Shown here: piece after piece, positions 17,451 to 26,418 of the stretch
Layout of the letters: the number at the start of each line of letters is the position of its first letter
Numbering within the stretch: the stretch's first letter is position 1
Origin: Gillisella taibaishanensis
GTDB taxonomy: Bacteria > Pseudomonadota > Alphaproteobacteria > Rhizobiales > Rhizobiaceae
NCBI RefSeq assembly: GCF_001938985.1
Contig: NZ_MKIN01000022.1
Location: 992,001-1,056,000 of the forward strand
Direction of reading: 5' to 3'
Length of the DNA: 64,000 bases
Position numbers and translations under genes: made by a program
Notes under the pieces: generated by a model
What the model saw: only the letters and a program-made list of their open reading frames with translations
Told to the model about the DNA's origin: nothing
The model's database searches: none

Positions 17451-18079
17451 TTGAGACGCTCCGCTGGGAGCCGGACCAGGGCTTCATCAGGCTCGACCAG
17501 CATCTGCGGCGCCTGTCGCGCTCGGCCGATGCGCTCGGCTTTCGCCAGCCGGTCAAGCCCGAGGCGGCGCTGAAGGAAGTGGTGAGCGGCGAAAAGCCTT
17601 TGCGGGCGCGGCTGGCGATGAATTTCCGTGGCAAGCTCGAGGCGACCGCTGCCCCTTTCGAGCCGATTGGCGAAAACACCATCTGGCGCATCCGCATCGC
17701 CGAAAAGACCCGGCTGAATTCGCAGGACACGCTCTATCGCCACAAGACATCGCGACGCGATCCCTATGACGCCGCCCGCGCCGAATTTTCCACCGATGAG
17801 GCAGAGGAAGTCCTGCTCCTCAACGAGCGCGGCGAAATCTGCGAGGGCAGCTTCACCAGCGTCTTCGTCCAAGGGCTGGACGGCATGCTGATCACCCCGC
17901 CGCTTTCCTGCGGCCTGATCCCCGGCATTCTGCGCGCCGACCTGATCCGCGAGCGCAAGGCCCGCGCCGAGGTGCTGAAACCCGAAAGCCTGCACGGCCG
18001 CGCCATCTTCGTCGGCAACAGCCTGCGGGGCCTGATCCGCGCCGAACTGGTGGAAGACCAGCAACGGGCCGTGGCGTAA
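17435..18079 (+). CDS. pabC: Class IV aminotransferase, probable aminodeoxychorismate lyase
   Basis: A 214-residue PLP enzyme of fold type IV. The HKTSRRDPYD segment carries the expected PLP lysine, LLNERGEICEGSFTSVFV is the conserved E-x-x-x-x-N/S loop, and PPLSCGLIPGILR matches the LPGxxR motif. The 16-base overlap with pabB points to aminodeoxychorismate lyase, which releases p-aminobenzoate and pyruvate. It is shorter than E. coli PabC (269 residues), as expected for the compact version paired with PabB. Branched-chain or D-amino acid transaminase activity is less likely in this context. Confidence 0.82.
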   Translation: MDFTLIETLRWEPDQGFIRLDQHLRRLSRSADALGFRQPVKPEAALKEVVSGEKPLRARLAMNFRGKLEATAAPFEPIGENTIWRIRIAEKTRLNSQDTLYRHKTSRRDPYDAARAEFSTDEAEEVLLLNERGEICEGSFTSVFVQGLDGMLITPPLSCGLIPGILRADLIRERKARAEVLKPESLHGRAIFVGNSLRGLIRAELVEDQQRAVA

Positions 18080-18261
18080 CCGGTCCTGACGCGTTTGCGC
18101 GGTATCGGCTCCACAAAACAGTGCGGGCACACCGCAAGGCTAGGCGCGCGTCTTTATTCTGTCGTTGAATTATGATCTAGGAGCAGTGAGCGAACCGGCC
18201 AGACTATGGCCGGGTCCAAAAATCAGTGCGCCTACCGCCACGCCTTCCAAGGAGATAATGT

Positions 18262-19704
18262 ATGACCACCCAGACCTATCCGGTTTACGGCGAGATCACC
18301 GGTCCGATCGTGATGATCGGCTTTGGTTCGATCGGCCGTGGCACGCTGCCGCTGATCGAACGCCATTTCAAGTTCGACAAGAGCCGGATGGTGGTCATCG
18401 ACCCGCGCAATGACGAAGCCGAACTGCTGGCCAAGCATGGCATCAAGCACATCCAGGCGCATGTCACCAAGGAAAACTACAAGGACCTGCTGAAACCCTT
18501 GCTGACCGAAGGCGAAGGCCAGGGCTTCTGCGTCAACCTGTCGGTCGATACCGGCTCGCTCGACCTGATGAAGCTCTGCCGCAAGCTCGACGTTCTCTAT
18601 ATCGACACGGTTGTCGAGCCCTGGCTCGGCTTCTATTTCGACAAGAACATGAAGAATTCCGAGCGCACCAACTATGCGCTGCGCGAAACCGTGCGCCAGG
18701 AAAAGAAGAAGAGCCCGGGCGGCACGACGGCTGTCTCCACCTGCGGGGCCAATCCGGGCATGGTTTCCTGGTTCGTCAAGCAGGCGCTGGTCAACGTCGC
18801 CAACGAAATCGGCCTGAAATTCGAAGAGCCTTCGGTCAATGACCGCGAAGGCTGGGCCAAGCTGATGAAGAAGGTCGGCGTCAAGGGCATTCACATTGCC
18901 GAGCGCGACACCCAGCTGGCCAAGAACCCGAAGCCGCTCAACGTGTTCTGGAACACCTGGTCGGTCGAAGGCTTCATCTCGGAAGGCCTACAGCCCGCAG
19001 AACTCGGCTGGGGCACGCACGAGACCTGGATGCCGAAGAACGCCAAGAAGCACAAGAAGGGCTGCAAGGCCGCGATCTATCTGGAGCAGCCGGGCGCCAA
19101 TACCCGCGTACGCACCTGGTGCCCGACCCCCGGCCCGCAATACGGCTTCCTCGTCACCCACAACGAATCGATTTCGATTGCCGATTACTTCACGGTGGAG
19201 AAGGATGGCGAAGTCGCTTATCGCCCGACCTGCCATTACGCCTATCATCCGGCCAATGACGCTGTCCTGTCGCTGCATGAAATGTTCGGCAATGGCGGCA
19301 CCGCCCAGCCGGTTCTGCATGTTCTCGACGAGCACGAACTGGTCGACGGTATCGATGAGCTCGGCGTGCTGCTCTACGGCCACGACAAGAACGCCTACTG
19401 GTACGGTTCGCGCCTGTCACTCGAAGAAACCCGCCGCATCGCACCTTACCAGAACGCAACCGGCCTGCAGGTGACTTCAGCGGTTCTGGCCGGCATGGTC
19501 TGGGCCATCGAAAACCCCAAGGCCGGCATCGTCGAAGCCGATGAGATCGATTACAAGCGCTGCCTCGAAGTGCAGTCGCCCTATCTCGGCCCGGTCGAAG
19601 GCCATTACACCGACTGGACCCCGCTTGACGGCCGCCCGGGCCTGTTCCCGGAAGAGCTGGACGAGAAGGATCCCTGGCAGTTCAAGAATATCCTGGTGCG
19701 CTAA
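18262..19704 (+). CDS. hss: Homospermidine synthase
   Basis: A 480-residue NAD-dependent enzyme (EC 2.5.1.44) that makes sym-homospermidine from two putrescines, or from putrescine plus spermidine. Homospermidine is a main polyamine of rhizobia. The start MTTQTYPVYGEI is followed by the NAD-binding IGFGSIGRGTLPLI. Further conserved stretches are VDTGSLDLMKLC, STCGANPGMVSWFVK, and the C-terminal SPYLGPVEGHYTDW. Length and pattern match alphaproteobacterial Hss. A clear AAGGAG precedes the start, and a terminator follows at 19749-19786. It appears to be a single-gene transcript. Confidence 0.96.
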   Translation: MTTQTYPVYGEITGPIVMIGFGSIGRGTLPLIERHFKFDKSRMVVIDPRNDEAELLAKHGIKHIQAHVTKENYKDLLKPLLTEGEGQGFCVNLSVDTGSLDLMKLCRKLDVLYIDTVVEPWLGFYFDKNMKNSERTNYALRETVRQEKKKSPGGTTAVSTCGANPGMVSWFVKQALVNVANEIGLKFEEPSVNDREGWAKLMKKVGVKGIHIAERDTQLAKNPKPLNVFWNTWSVEGFISEGLQPAELGWGTHETWMPKNAKKHKKGCKAAIYLEQPGANTRVRTWCPTPGPQYGFLVTHNESISIADYFTVEKDGEVAYRPTCHYAYHPANDAVLSLHEMFGNGGTAQPVLHVLDEHELVDGIDELGVLLYGHDKNAYWYGSRLSLEETRRIAPYQNATGLQVTSAVLAGMVWAIENPKAGIVEADEIDYKRCLEVQSPYLGPVEGHYTDWTPLDGRPGLFPEELDEKDPWQFKNILVR

Positions 19705-19748
19705 CACCAGTTAAGCCGCTCTAGACGGAACGGCTGAGAGAAGAAACG

Positions 19749-19786
19749 AAACGCCTGCCGGCCCCTTGGGTTCGGCAGGCGTTTTT
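19749..19786 (+). terminator. Rho-independent terminator after hss
   Basis: AAACGCCTGCCG (19749-19760) pairs with CGGCAGGCGTTT (19773-19784), followed by TT. It is a 12-bp perfect stem about 45 bases after the stop. Confidence 0.9.
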
Positions 19787-19801
19787 GCACGACAACATCG
19801 T

Positions 19802-19817
19802 GCGCCATATATGGCGC
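19802..19817. promoter_or_regulatory. Perfect 16-base palindrome
   Basis: GCGCCATATATGGCGC reads the same on both strands. It sits between the hss terminator and a dispersed palindrome, about 215 bases before omp10. It could be a dimeric regulator site, but no family is recognised. Confidence 0.4.
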
Positions 19818-19847
19818 CCAAAGGTTGGCTGTAGCACTTCATATCTG

Positions 19848-19891
19848 CTGCATAATTCCTTAAGTCGATGCCGATTTAAGGAATTATGCAG
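19848..19891. repeat. Dispersed palindromic repeat, copy 1
   Basis: Arms CTGCATAATTCCTTAA and TTAAGGAATTATGCAG are perfect 16-base inverted repeats; with G-U pairing the stem extends to 20 bp around ATGC. Diverged copies occur at 35039-35086 and 53282-53333. All three lie between genes. Confidence 0.8.
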
Positions 19892-20030
19892 GAGCGGTGG
19901 AACAACAAACGCATGTCTGTGTTCAACGCCCGGCAACAAGGCGCCAAGCCTTGCTTTCACCTAATCTTCGCGGCATGGTCGCTTCGGGATTGAAGATATC
20001 GACGGCGGTACCAGCCGGATGGAGACTGTC

Positions 20031-20399
20031 ATGAAGGTCAAAAGCTTAGCCACCCTGCTCATCGCGAGTTTTGCCGTATCCTCCTGCATGAGTACGCAGC
20101 AGCCACGCCAGGTTGCCTACAATGCGCCGCCACCGGCTGGCGTCGATGGCGCCTGGGTCGATCCGAACGGCATCGTCTCTACCTTCCAGGGCGGCACTTT
20201 TGCCACCCGCTCCAGCGATACAAATGCGCTGCTGGCCTCCGGCACCTATACCAACACATCGCCGAGCCTGGTCGAGATCAACATGACCTCGCTGGTGCGC
20301 AAGACCCAGTCACGCGTCAACTGCGCGCTCGTCGCCGCCGACCAGCTGAACTGCACGACCGACTCCGGCTCGAATTTCTCGCTGCGCCGCAAGATCTGA
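20031..20399 (+). CDS. omp10: Outer-membrane lipoprotein Omp10-like
   Basis: A 122-residue lipoprotein. Residues 1-19 form a signal peptide ending in the lipobox VSSC, where Cys would be lipidated. The mature part follows Brucella Omp10 closely: [59 protein letters not shown] and LNCT. Omp10 is a minor exposed outer-membrane antigen in Brucella; its role in other Rhizobiales is unclear. The ATG at 20031 was chosen over an ATG four codons upstream because it gives a standard lipoprotein signal. Confidence 0.88.
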   Translation: MKVKSLATLLIASFAVSSCMSTQQPRQVAYNAPPPAGVDGAWVDPNGIVSTFQGGTFATRSSDTNALLASGTYTNTSPSLVEINMTSLVRKTQSRVNCALVAADQLNCTTDSGSNFSLRRKI

Positions 20400-20584
20400 G
20401 CGTTCGAGACCCCTGTGAATTTGCAGAGCCGGCCGGCATCGGTCGGCTTTTTGCTTATTTAGGCTCTTTTTACTTGCCGTGGGATGCATCGGATGGAAAC
20501 ATGCAACTGCTCGCAGCAACCCGAAAAAACCGTCACAGAACAAGGGTAGTGAAAAAGGGCATTTACGAAAATCAGGAGATACGG

Positions 20585-22552
20585 ATGTTAAAGAGATTTA
20601 GATTTGGCCTGCTCAGCGCCTCGGTTCTGGTCCTGTCGTCGAGCGCCGCCTTTGCCGATTTCGAACTGAACATCCTGCATATCAACGATTTCCACTCCCG
20701 CATCGAGTCGATCAATAAATACGACGCTACCTGCTCGACGGATGAAGAAAGCAAGAACCAATGCTTCGGCGGCGCTGCCCGCCTTAAAACGGCACTGGAC
20801 CAGACCCGGGCTGCCCTTGCCGGCAAGAACATCCTGTCGCTGAACGCCGGCGACAATTTCCAGGGTTCGCTGTTCTACACGACCTATAAGGGCGCAGCCG
20901 AACTTGAAGTGATGAACACCCTGAAGTTCGACGCCATGACGCTTGGCAACCACGAATTCGACGACGGTGAAACCGCCATTGCCCCCTTCCTCGACAAGGT
21001 GAAGTTCCCGGTCGTGGTCGCCAATATGGAGGTCAATGCCAGCTCCAAGCTGAAGGACAAGTTCAAGCCATCTACCGTCATCGAGATCGGTGGGCAGAAG
21101 ATCGGCATCGTTGGCGCCATTACACCTGAGACGGTGGAACTTGCCTCGCCCGGCCCGACCGTGAAATTTTCCGACGATGTCGCCGCCATCACAACAGAAG
21201 TGCAGAAGCTGAAGGCTGAGGGCGTCAACAAGATTATCGCGCTCACCCATGTCGGCTATCACCGCGATATGGAGATAGCCAAGATCCCCGATGTCGACGT
21301 GGTTGTGGGCGGCCATTCCCATACGCTGCTGTCGAACACGGATCCGAAGGCCGAAGGACCCTACCCGACCATGGTCGACAACCCCGGCGGCTATAAAGTG
21401 CCAGTCGTCACCGCCGCCTCCTACAGCAAGTATCTCGGCGATCTCGACGTGGTCTTCGATGACAATGGCGTGGTGAAGAGCGCCAAGGGCGACCCGATCC
21501 TGATCGATTCAAAATTCAAGCCCGACGAGGCCATGGCCGAGAAGGTGAAGGAACTGGCCGGTCCGATCCAGGCGCTGCGCCAGAAGGAAATCGGCGAAAG
21601 CGACGGCCCGATCGACGGCGCCTCGACCACCTGCCGCGTCAAGGAATGCGCCATGGGCAACCTTGTTGCCGAAGCCATGCTGGACCACGCGCGCGGTCAG
21701 GGCATCAGCATCGCCATCCAGAATGGCGGCGGGCTGCGCGCCTCGATCGGCGGCGGCAAGGTCACCATGGGCTCCGTTATCACGGTCCTGCCTTTCCAGA
21801 ACACGCTTGCCACCTTCCAGCTCAAGGGCTCGGATGTCGTGACAGCACTTGAAAACGGCGTCAGCCAGGTGGATGACGGCGCCGGACGCTTCCCGCAGGT
21901 CGCCGGTCTGAAATACAGCTTCGACCGCTCCAAGCCCGCCGGCAGCCGCATCGTCGATGTGCAGGTCAAGGACGGTGACGGCTTCGTGCCGCTCGACAAG
22001 ACCAAGCTCTACGGCGTCGTCACCAACAATTACATGCGCTCGGGCGGTGACGGCTACAAGATCTTCTCGACCGCCGGCCAGAATGCCTATGACTTCGGCC
22101 CTGATCTTGCCGACGTCACCGCCGATTTCCTGACCAAGCACTCGCCATATAAGCCGTTTACCGATGGGCGTGTCAGCGAGGTGACCCCGGCCGGCTATGT
22201 TGCGCCCGCCGCCCAGCCGAAGACCGCAACCGGCGCGCAGGCCACAGCGCCCGCACCCGCGCCTGCCACAACCACACCTGCCGCCCCTTCCCCTGCTCCA
22301 GCCGCGCCTGCAACTCCAGCACCTGCAACTCCGGCGCCTGCAGCACCCGCCCCGGCAGCTCCGGCCGTCTCGGCACCTCCGGCCGCCGCCCAGCCGACCA
22401 AATATACCGTCGTAAAGGGTGACAGCCTCTGGAAGATTGCCGAGGCTACGTATGGCAATGGCGAGGACTGGACAAAGATCGCCGGTGCCAACAAGCTGAG
22501 GCACCCGAACCATATCGAGATCGGCGACATGCTGACGCTGCCCGCGAAATAA
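20585..22552 (+). CDS. Periplasmic 5'-nucleotidase/UDP-sugar hydrolase with C-terminal LysM domain
   Basis: A 655-residue exported enzyme. After a signal peptide (ending SSAAFA) comes a UshA-like metallophosphoesterase with NILHINDFHSR, NAGDNFQGS, TLGNHEFDDG, LTHVG and GGHSHT. Then comes the 5'-nucleotidase C-terminal domain with QNGGGLRASI, LPFQNTLATF and NNYMRSGGDGY. Residues about 540-600 are an Ala/Pro linker, and the last 50 residues form a LysM domain (YTVVKGDSLWKIAEATYGNG). LysM binds peptidoglycan, so the enzyme is probably held on the cell wall while it salvages nucleotides. E. coli UshA lacks this tail. The start at 20585 follows CAGGAGATACGG. A perfect terminator follows. Confidence 0.92.
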   Translation: MLKRFRFGLLSASVLVLSSSAAFADFELNILHINDFHSRIESINKYDATCSTDEESKNQCFGGAARLKTALDQTRAALAGKNILSLNAGDNFQGSLFYTTYKGAAELEVMNTLKFDAMTLGNHEFDDGETAIAPFLDKVKFPVVVANMEVNASSKLKDKFKPSTVIEIGGQKIGIVGAITPETVELASPGPTVKFSDDVAAITTEVQKLKAEGVNKIIALTHVGYHRDMEIAKIPDVDVVVGGHSHTLLSNTDPKAEGPYPTMVDNPGGYKVPVVTAASYSKYLGDLDVVFDDNGVVKSAKGDPILIDSKFKPDEAMAEKVKELAGPIQALRQKEIGESDGPIDGASTTCRVKECAMGNLVAEAMLDHARGQGISIAIQNGGGLRASIGGGKVTMGSVITVLPFQNTLATFQLKGSDVVTALENGVSQVDDGAGRFPQVAGLKYSFDRSKPAGSRIVDVQVKDGDGFVPLDKTKLYGVVTNNYMRSGGDGYKIFSTAGQNAYDFGPDLADVTADFLTKHSPYKPFTDGRVSEVTPAGYVAPAAQPKTATGAQATAPAPAPATTTPAAPSPAPAAPATPAPATPAPAAPAPAAPAVSAPPAAAQPTKYTVVKGDSLWKIAEATYGNGEDWTKIAGANKLRHPNHIEIGDMLTLPAK

Positions 22553-22594
22553 CCGGGAATTGTAGCGGATCGCGACTACTCGTTTTGGAATCTT

Positions 22595-22623
22595 GCGGCC
22601 CGGACTGTTCCGGGCCGCTTTTT
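22595..22623 (+). terminator. Rho-independent terminator after the nucleotidase gene
   Basis: GCGGCCCGGA (22595-22604) and TCCGGGCCGC (22609-22618) form a perfect 10-bp stem around CTGT, followed by TTTTT. Confidence 0.92.
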
Positions 22624-22698
22624 CATTCTGGACAGTGATCTTTTCTCGGTCCAAAAGCGTAACGTGAGCATCGAATTCTTGAGCAGGGTAGTCAAAAT

Positions 22699-23733
22699 AT
22701 GAGCGCGACCGTGAACCATCTCCCCGCCGAACATCCCAAGGTCAATTTCGGCAAGGTCGGCGTGCTGCTCGTCAATCTCGGCACGCCCGATGGCACCGAT
22801 TACACCTCGATGCGCCGGTATCTGCGGGAATTCCTCAGCGACAAACGGGTGATCGAGTGGTCGCGTCTGTTCTGGTATCCGATCCTCTACGGCATCGTGC
22901 TCAACACCCGCCCGGGCAAGGTGGGCAAGGCCTATGCCGAAATCTGGAACAATGATCTGAACGAAAGCTACCTGAGGACCTATACTCGCAACCAGGCAGA
23001 GAAAATGGCCGCCTCTCTCGGCGACCTGCCGAATGTGGTGGTCGACTGGGCGATGCGCTATGGCCAGCCCTCGATCAAGTCACGCATGGACGCGCTGCAA
23101 AAAGCCGGCTGTGAGAAGATCCTGCTCTTCCCGCTCTATCCGCAATATGCCGCCGCCACGACAGCCACCGTCAATGACGAAGCCTTCAAGGCACTGCTGA
23201 AGATGCGCTGGCAGCCGGCGCTGCGCACCGTGCCGCAATATAGCGACGACCCCGTCTATATCGACGCGCTCGCCAACTCCATCGAGGCGCATCTGGCTAG
23301 CCTCGATTGGGAACCGGAACTGGTGCTGACCTCGTTCCACGGCATTCCAAAGTCATATTTCATGAAGGGCGATCCCTATCACTGCCAATGCTACAAGACA
23401 GCACGCCTGCTGCGCGACCGGCTGGGCTGGCCGAAGGAAAAGCTGATGGTGACCTTCCAGTCCCGCTTCGGGCCGGAGGAATGGCTGCAGCCCTATACCG
23501 ACAAGACGGTCGAGAAACTGGCGAAAGACGGCGTCAAACGCATCTGCGTCATCAACCCCGGCTTCGTTTCCGATTGCCTTGAAACGCTCGAGGAAATTGC
23601 GGGGGAAGCCGGCGAGATCTTCCACCACGCCGGCGGCGAGAAATTCAGCCATATCCCCTGCCTGAACGACAGCCCTGACGGCATGCGGGTTCTCGAAAAT
23701 GTCGTGCGGCGCGAATTGCAGGGCTGGGTCTGA
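22699..23733 (+). CDS. hemH: Ferrochelatase
   Basis: A 344-residue enzyme that inserts ferrous iron into protoporphyrin IX, the last step of haem synthesis, at the inner face of the cytoplasmic membrane. The start region VLLVNLGTPDGTDYTSMRRY, the catalytic-histidine segment TSFHGIPKSYFMKGDPYHCQ, QSRFGPEEWLQP and GFVSDCLETLEEI are all conserved. Length matches bacterial ferrochelatases. It may be co-transcribed with the DUF1963 gene, which starts about 5 bases after the hemH stop. Confidence 0.96.
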   Translation: MSATVNHLPAEHPKVNFGKVGVLLVNLGTPDGTDYTSMRRYLREFLSDKRVIEWSRLFWYPILYGIVLNTRPGKVGKAYAEIWNNDLNESYLRTYTRNQAEKMAASLGDLPNVVVDWAMRYGQPSIKSRMDALQKAGCEKILLFPLYPQYAAATTATVNDEAFKALLKMRWQPALRTVPQYSDDPVYIDALANSIEAHLASLDWEPELVLTSFHGIPKSYFMKGDPYHCQCYKTARLLRDRLGWPKEKLMVTFQSRFGPEEWLQPYTDKTVEKLAKDGVKRICVINPGFVSDCLETLEEIAGEAGEIFHHAGGEKFSHIPCLNDSPDGMRVLENVVRRELQGWV

Positions 23734-23737
23734 CAGC

Positions 23738-24892
23738 GTGTCGCCGCCGCCTACCCGTCGCGGCCTATTGAAAGCCTCTACCGGCTGGATGGCGTGCCTT
23801 GCCGCGCTATATGCCATGCCGGAAGGTTTCGCCAACGCGGCGACAAAGGCGGAGAGGCGAGCGATGTTCGAAACGATCGACGAGGCGCGGCGCAGATTGC
23901 AAGACGTGTTCGACCCGGCGCAGGTCGAAACCATAATCACGGCTCTGCAACCCTGTCTGGGCTTCGCACCAAGCGGTGCCAAGTCCGCGCCGGGACAGAC
24001 CCGGATCGGCGGCCAACCGGATCTTGGTCCTGGCATCGAATGGCCGATTCGTGAGGTGCCGGCCAATCTTGACGAGATTGCCAAGCGGGGCGGCTTCAAC
24101 CACGGCGACAGGATATTGCGTGACCTCAGCCAGCCGCGTGCCTATGAATTTCTCCTACAGATAAGTCTGGAAGAAGCAGCTGCGGTTAGCCCCCTCGCCG
24201 CAGAATTGCTGCCGTCAGAGGGGCGACTGCTGTTTTTCTACGATGGCAGCAGCGGACCCTGGCGCAGCGATGCCGCTGCCTGCCGGGTAATCTGGGATCG
24301 GAGCGCACCTGACGGTCTCAAGGAAATGCCCCTGCCGCAATCCCTGATCGTGCAGCGCGACGCCTTTGTTGCGGAGTGGAATGAAGCGGCTGCGGGCCGC
24401 GGCACTCTCCCGCCTTATCCTCTGGACAAAAGCCCGTTTTGGGGGCCGAAAAGACCGATGCGGCTGGCCAGCCGTCTCGGGCTGCCAAACTTCTTGTCCC
24501 TGGAAGCACAGTCCAATGCGGGCCTGCTCAAGCTCCTCGAGAATGATGAGACGCGGGAGGACTATGACAGCTTCTTTGCGCAAGCATGGGAAGGAACAGG
24601 ACAGCTGCGTCAACAATTTCTCGGTGCGCCGCTGCCGGAACAGGACGACCCGCGCTATGACGCCGTTGTCGAGATAGAGTATCCGCAAGGGCCACCAAGG
24701 GGCGAGGCATGGAAGGCGGCGTTCCCGAGGATCGAGGCAGCCGCCGCCGACTGGCTACTGCTGATGCAGGTCAGCCAATCGGACTATTTGCAGGACCGCT
24801 CGGTCGAAGGCACCGTCTATTTTGTGATCCGCAAGGACCATCTGGCGGCAAGGGCCTTCGACAAGGTATTGCCGATCTATCAGCAGACCTGA
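23738..24892 (+). CDS. DUF1963 (YwqG-like) protein with Tat-type signal
   Basis: A 384-residue protein from GTG at 23738, five bases past the hemH stop. The N terminus, PTRRGLLKASTGWMACLAAL, resembles a twin-arginine signal peptide. The rest matches DUF1963: KSAPGQTRIGGQPDLG, LLFFYDGSSG, FLSLEAQSNAGLLKLL and DWLLLMQVSQS. B. subtilis YwqG is the best-known member and its role is unknown. A longer frame starts inside hemH at 23699 but is unlikely to be used. Three hairpins lie just after the stop codon. Confidence 0.78.
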   Translation: MSPPPTRRGLLKASTGWMACLAALYAMPEGFANAATKAERRAMFETIDEARRRLQDVFDPAQVETIITALQPCLGFAPSGAKSAPGQTRIGGQPDLGPGIEWPIREVPANLDEIAKRGGFNHGDRILRDLSQPRAYEFLLQISLEEAAAVSPLAAELLPSEGRLLFFYDGSSGPWRSDAAACRVIWDRSAPDGLKEMPLPQSLIVQRDAFVAEWNEAAAGRGTLPPYPLDKSPFWGPKRPMRLASRLGLPNFLSLEAQSNAGLLKLLENDETREDYDSFFAQAWEGTGQLRQQFLGAPLPEQDDPRYDAVVEIEYPQGPPRGEAWKAAFPRIEAAAADWLLLMQVSQSDYLQDRSVEGTVYFVIRKDHLAARAFDKVLPIYQQT

Positions 24893-24902
24893 CCTTTTAT
24901 AC

Positions 24903-25024
24903 CAAGGCGCGAAGATGCTGACGCATCCTCGCCTTGAAAGAATTTCGAATATCTCAGATGCATCAGCGGCTTGAGATATTCGAAAATGGAATACGAAGAG
25001 CCGTCTTCAACGACTCTTCGTATT
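24903..25024. repeat. Array of three consecutive hairpins between convergent genes
   Basis: Hairpin 1: AAGGCG..GATGC / GCATC..CGCCTT at 24903-24936. Hairpin 2: TTTCGAATATCTCA (24943-24956) with TGAGATATTCGAAA (24972-24985), 14 bp perfect. Hairpin 3: AATACGAAGAG (24990-25000) with CTCTTCGTATT (25014-25024), 11 bp perfect, overlapping the acyltransferase stop codon. The last one is probably a shared terminator. Confidence 0.75.
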
Positions 25025-26123
25025 ACGCCTCACGCCGGGTTCCAAATACCGGCGCGGCGGTCAGACGGGCGCCGAGTTGGATGCCCGGTTTTTCGATCAG
25101 CCGGTAGGTAAGTCGTGCAAGACCGTAGCTCGCAACGACTGTGACAATCGGCACGGCGATCTGGAGCACGGTGCTGGAGACGCCTAGCCGGGTCAGAACC
25201 ATGATCGACACATAGAGCGGGATCATATGGACGAGATAGATGGAATAGGAAATCTCGCCCAAATGCGCTGGTAGCCGCTTGCCGAGCAGCCTTGCTGGCA
25301 GATGCATGACGCTATGCGCAGGTGCCGCAGCCGACATCAAAACCATGGCCCAGAGCGAGAGTGGCAGAAGCTGGGTTATGCCTTCGCGGGCGATGCCGAT
25401 TGCGGCAAAACCAAGCGCTGCCGCAGCCCAGCCGCGCCATTCATGGCGGCGATCGAAAGCCAGATAACTGCAGATGCCGACGCCGAAACGCGCGATCTTG
25501 TAGCCGATAAAGCCGCCTGGAAGCAGATCCGTCATCAGGATCAGCGCCAGGAAGGTCGCAATACCGATCAGCCAGCGCTGGCGCTTCGCCAGGCACCAGA
25601 GAAAGAACGGCGCGAGCAGATAGAATTGCCATTCCATCGAGATGCTCCAGGCCTGACCGACGATTGTGTAGGGCGCGCTATCAAGCACCTGCCCCGGGAT
25701 AACCCCCTGCAGCAGCGGCACATGCACGAGCAGCTGCTGGCCGAGGGAATCCAATCCCTGCTGGGCTAGGTAAAGCCGGTTGGCATTGGCTGGCGTATCG
25801 AAGGGAATATCCTGCCAGGCGGCGACCTGCACACCAAGCAGCAGGGTCGAAACCGCCAGCACCACCAAATACAGCGGAAACAGCCGGAACCCGCGCCGGA
25901 CGATATAGATGCCGAGCGGCTCCGCCTTGCGGTCGATCAGCCGTGCGATAACGAACCCAGACAGAATGATAAAGACGTCCACGGCGAGCGTATTGCGATC
26001 GATGATCGGTATATGCCAACCGAAGGATAGAGAAATATGACCTGCCACCACCCACCAGGCCATGAAACCACGAAGCCCCTCAAGAGACTTTATCTTGAAA
26101 CTTTCCGACGATTTATTTTGCAT
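25023..26123 (-). CDS. Acyltransferase 3 family membrane protein
   Basis: A 366-residue multi-pass membrane protein of the OafA/NodX type, which transfers acetyl or other acyl groups to sugars of surface polysaccharides. It shows the N-terminal LEGLRGFMAWWVVAGH with the conserved Arg and His, DVFIILSGFV, and RRGFRLFPLYLVV, followed by about nine further hydrophobic helices. There is no SGNH domain at the C terminus. The start at 26123 (MQNKSSES) was chosen over one four codons upstream. Its acceptor is unknown; nearby galU and manC make sugar nucleotides for envelope polymers, which makes an envelope target plausible. Confidence 0.88.
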   Translation of the reverse strand: MQNKSSESFKIKSLEGLRGFMAWWVVAGHISLSFGWHIPIIDRNTLAVDVFIILSGFVIARLIDRKAEPLGIYIVRRGFRLFPLYLVVLAVSTLLLGVQVAAWQDIPFDTPANANRLYLAQQGLDSLGQQLLVHVPLLQGVIPGQVLDSAPYTIVGQAWSISMEWQFYLLAPFFLWCLAKRQRWLIGIATFLALILMTDLLPGGFIGYKIARFGVGICSYLAFDRRHEWRGWAAAALGFAAIGIAREGITQLLPLSLWAMVLMSAAAPAHSVMHLPARLLGKRLPAHLGEISYSIYLVHMIPLYVSIMVLTRLGVSSTVLQIAVPIVTVVASYGLARLTYRLIEKPGIQLGARLTAAPVFGTRREA

Positions 26124-26418
26124 CATCCCGCACAATACTCATGCCGCTCCCATTATATGTCCCATAATTGGACGAAAGCGGACCCCCTACCTAAAGTTAT
26201 CTTAGACTCTCTTGCACTGGCTTTAAAAGCCCGCCCGGAACCTGTCTATCTTCAATTGAGATGCCCCCAAAAAAGCATGGTTACGTCGCTCCCCTCAAAC
26301 CGGATCACCCGCTGGGCGATTATTAGCCATTACAGATCTCGCGCAAAAGCAAACATTAATGATTAAGCGCTAAATTGGTTCCATCGGGAGTGATCCGCGG
26401 CGTGCGGAGGGAGTAATT

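Noticed and set aside
22205..22395. Repetitive GC-rich stretch as a possible CRISPR or minisatellite
   Set aside because: It encodes the Ala/Pro linker of the nucleotidase; repeats are short, irregular and in frame, with no unique spacers. No CRISPR array was found anywhere in the window.
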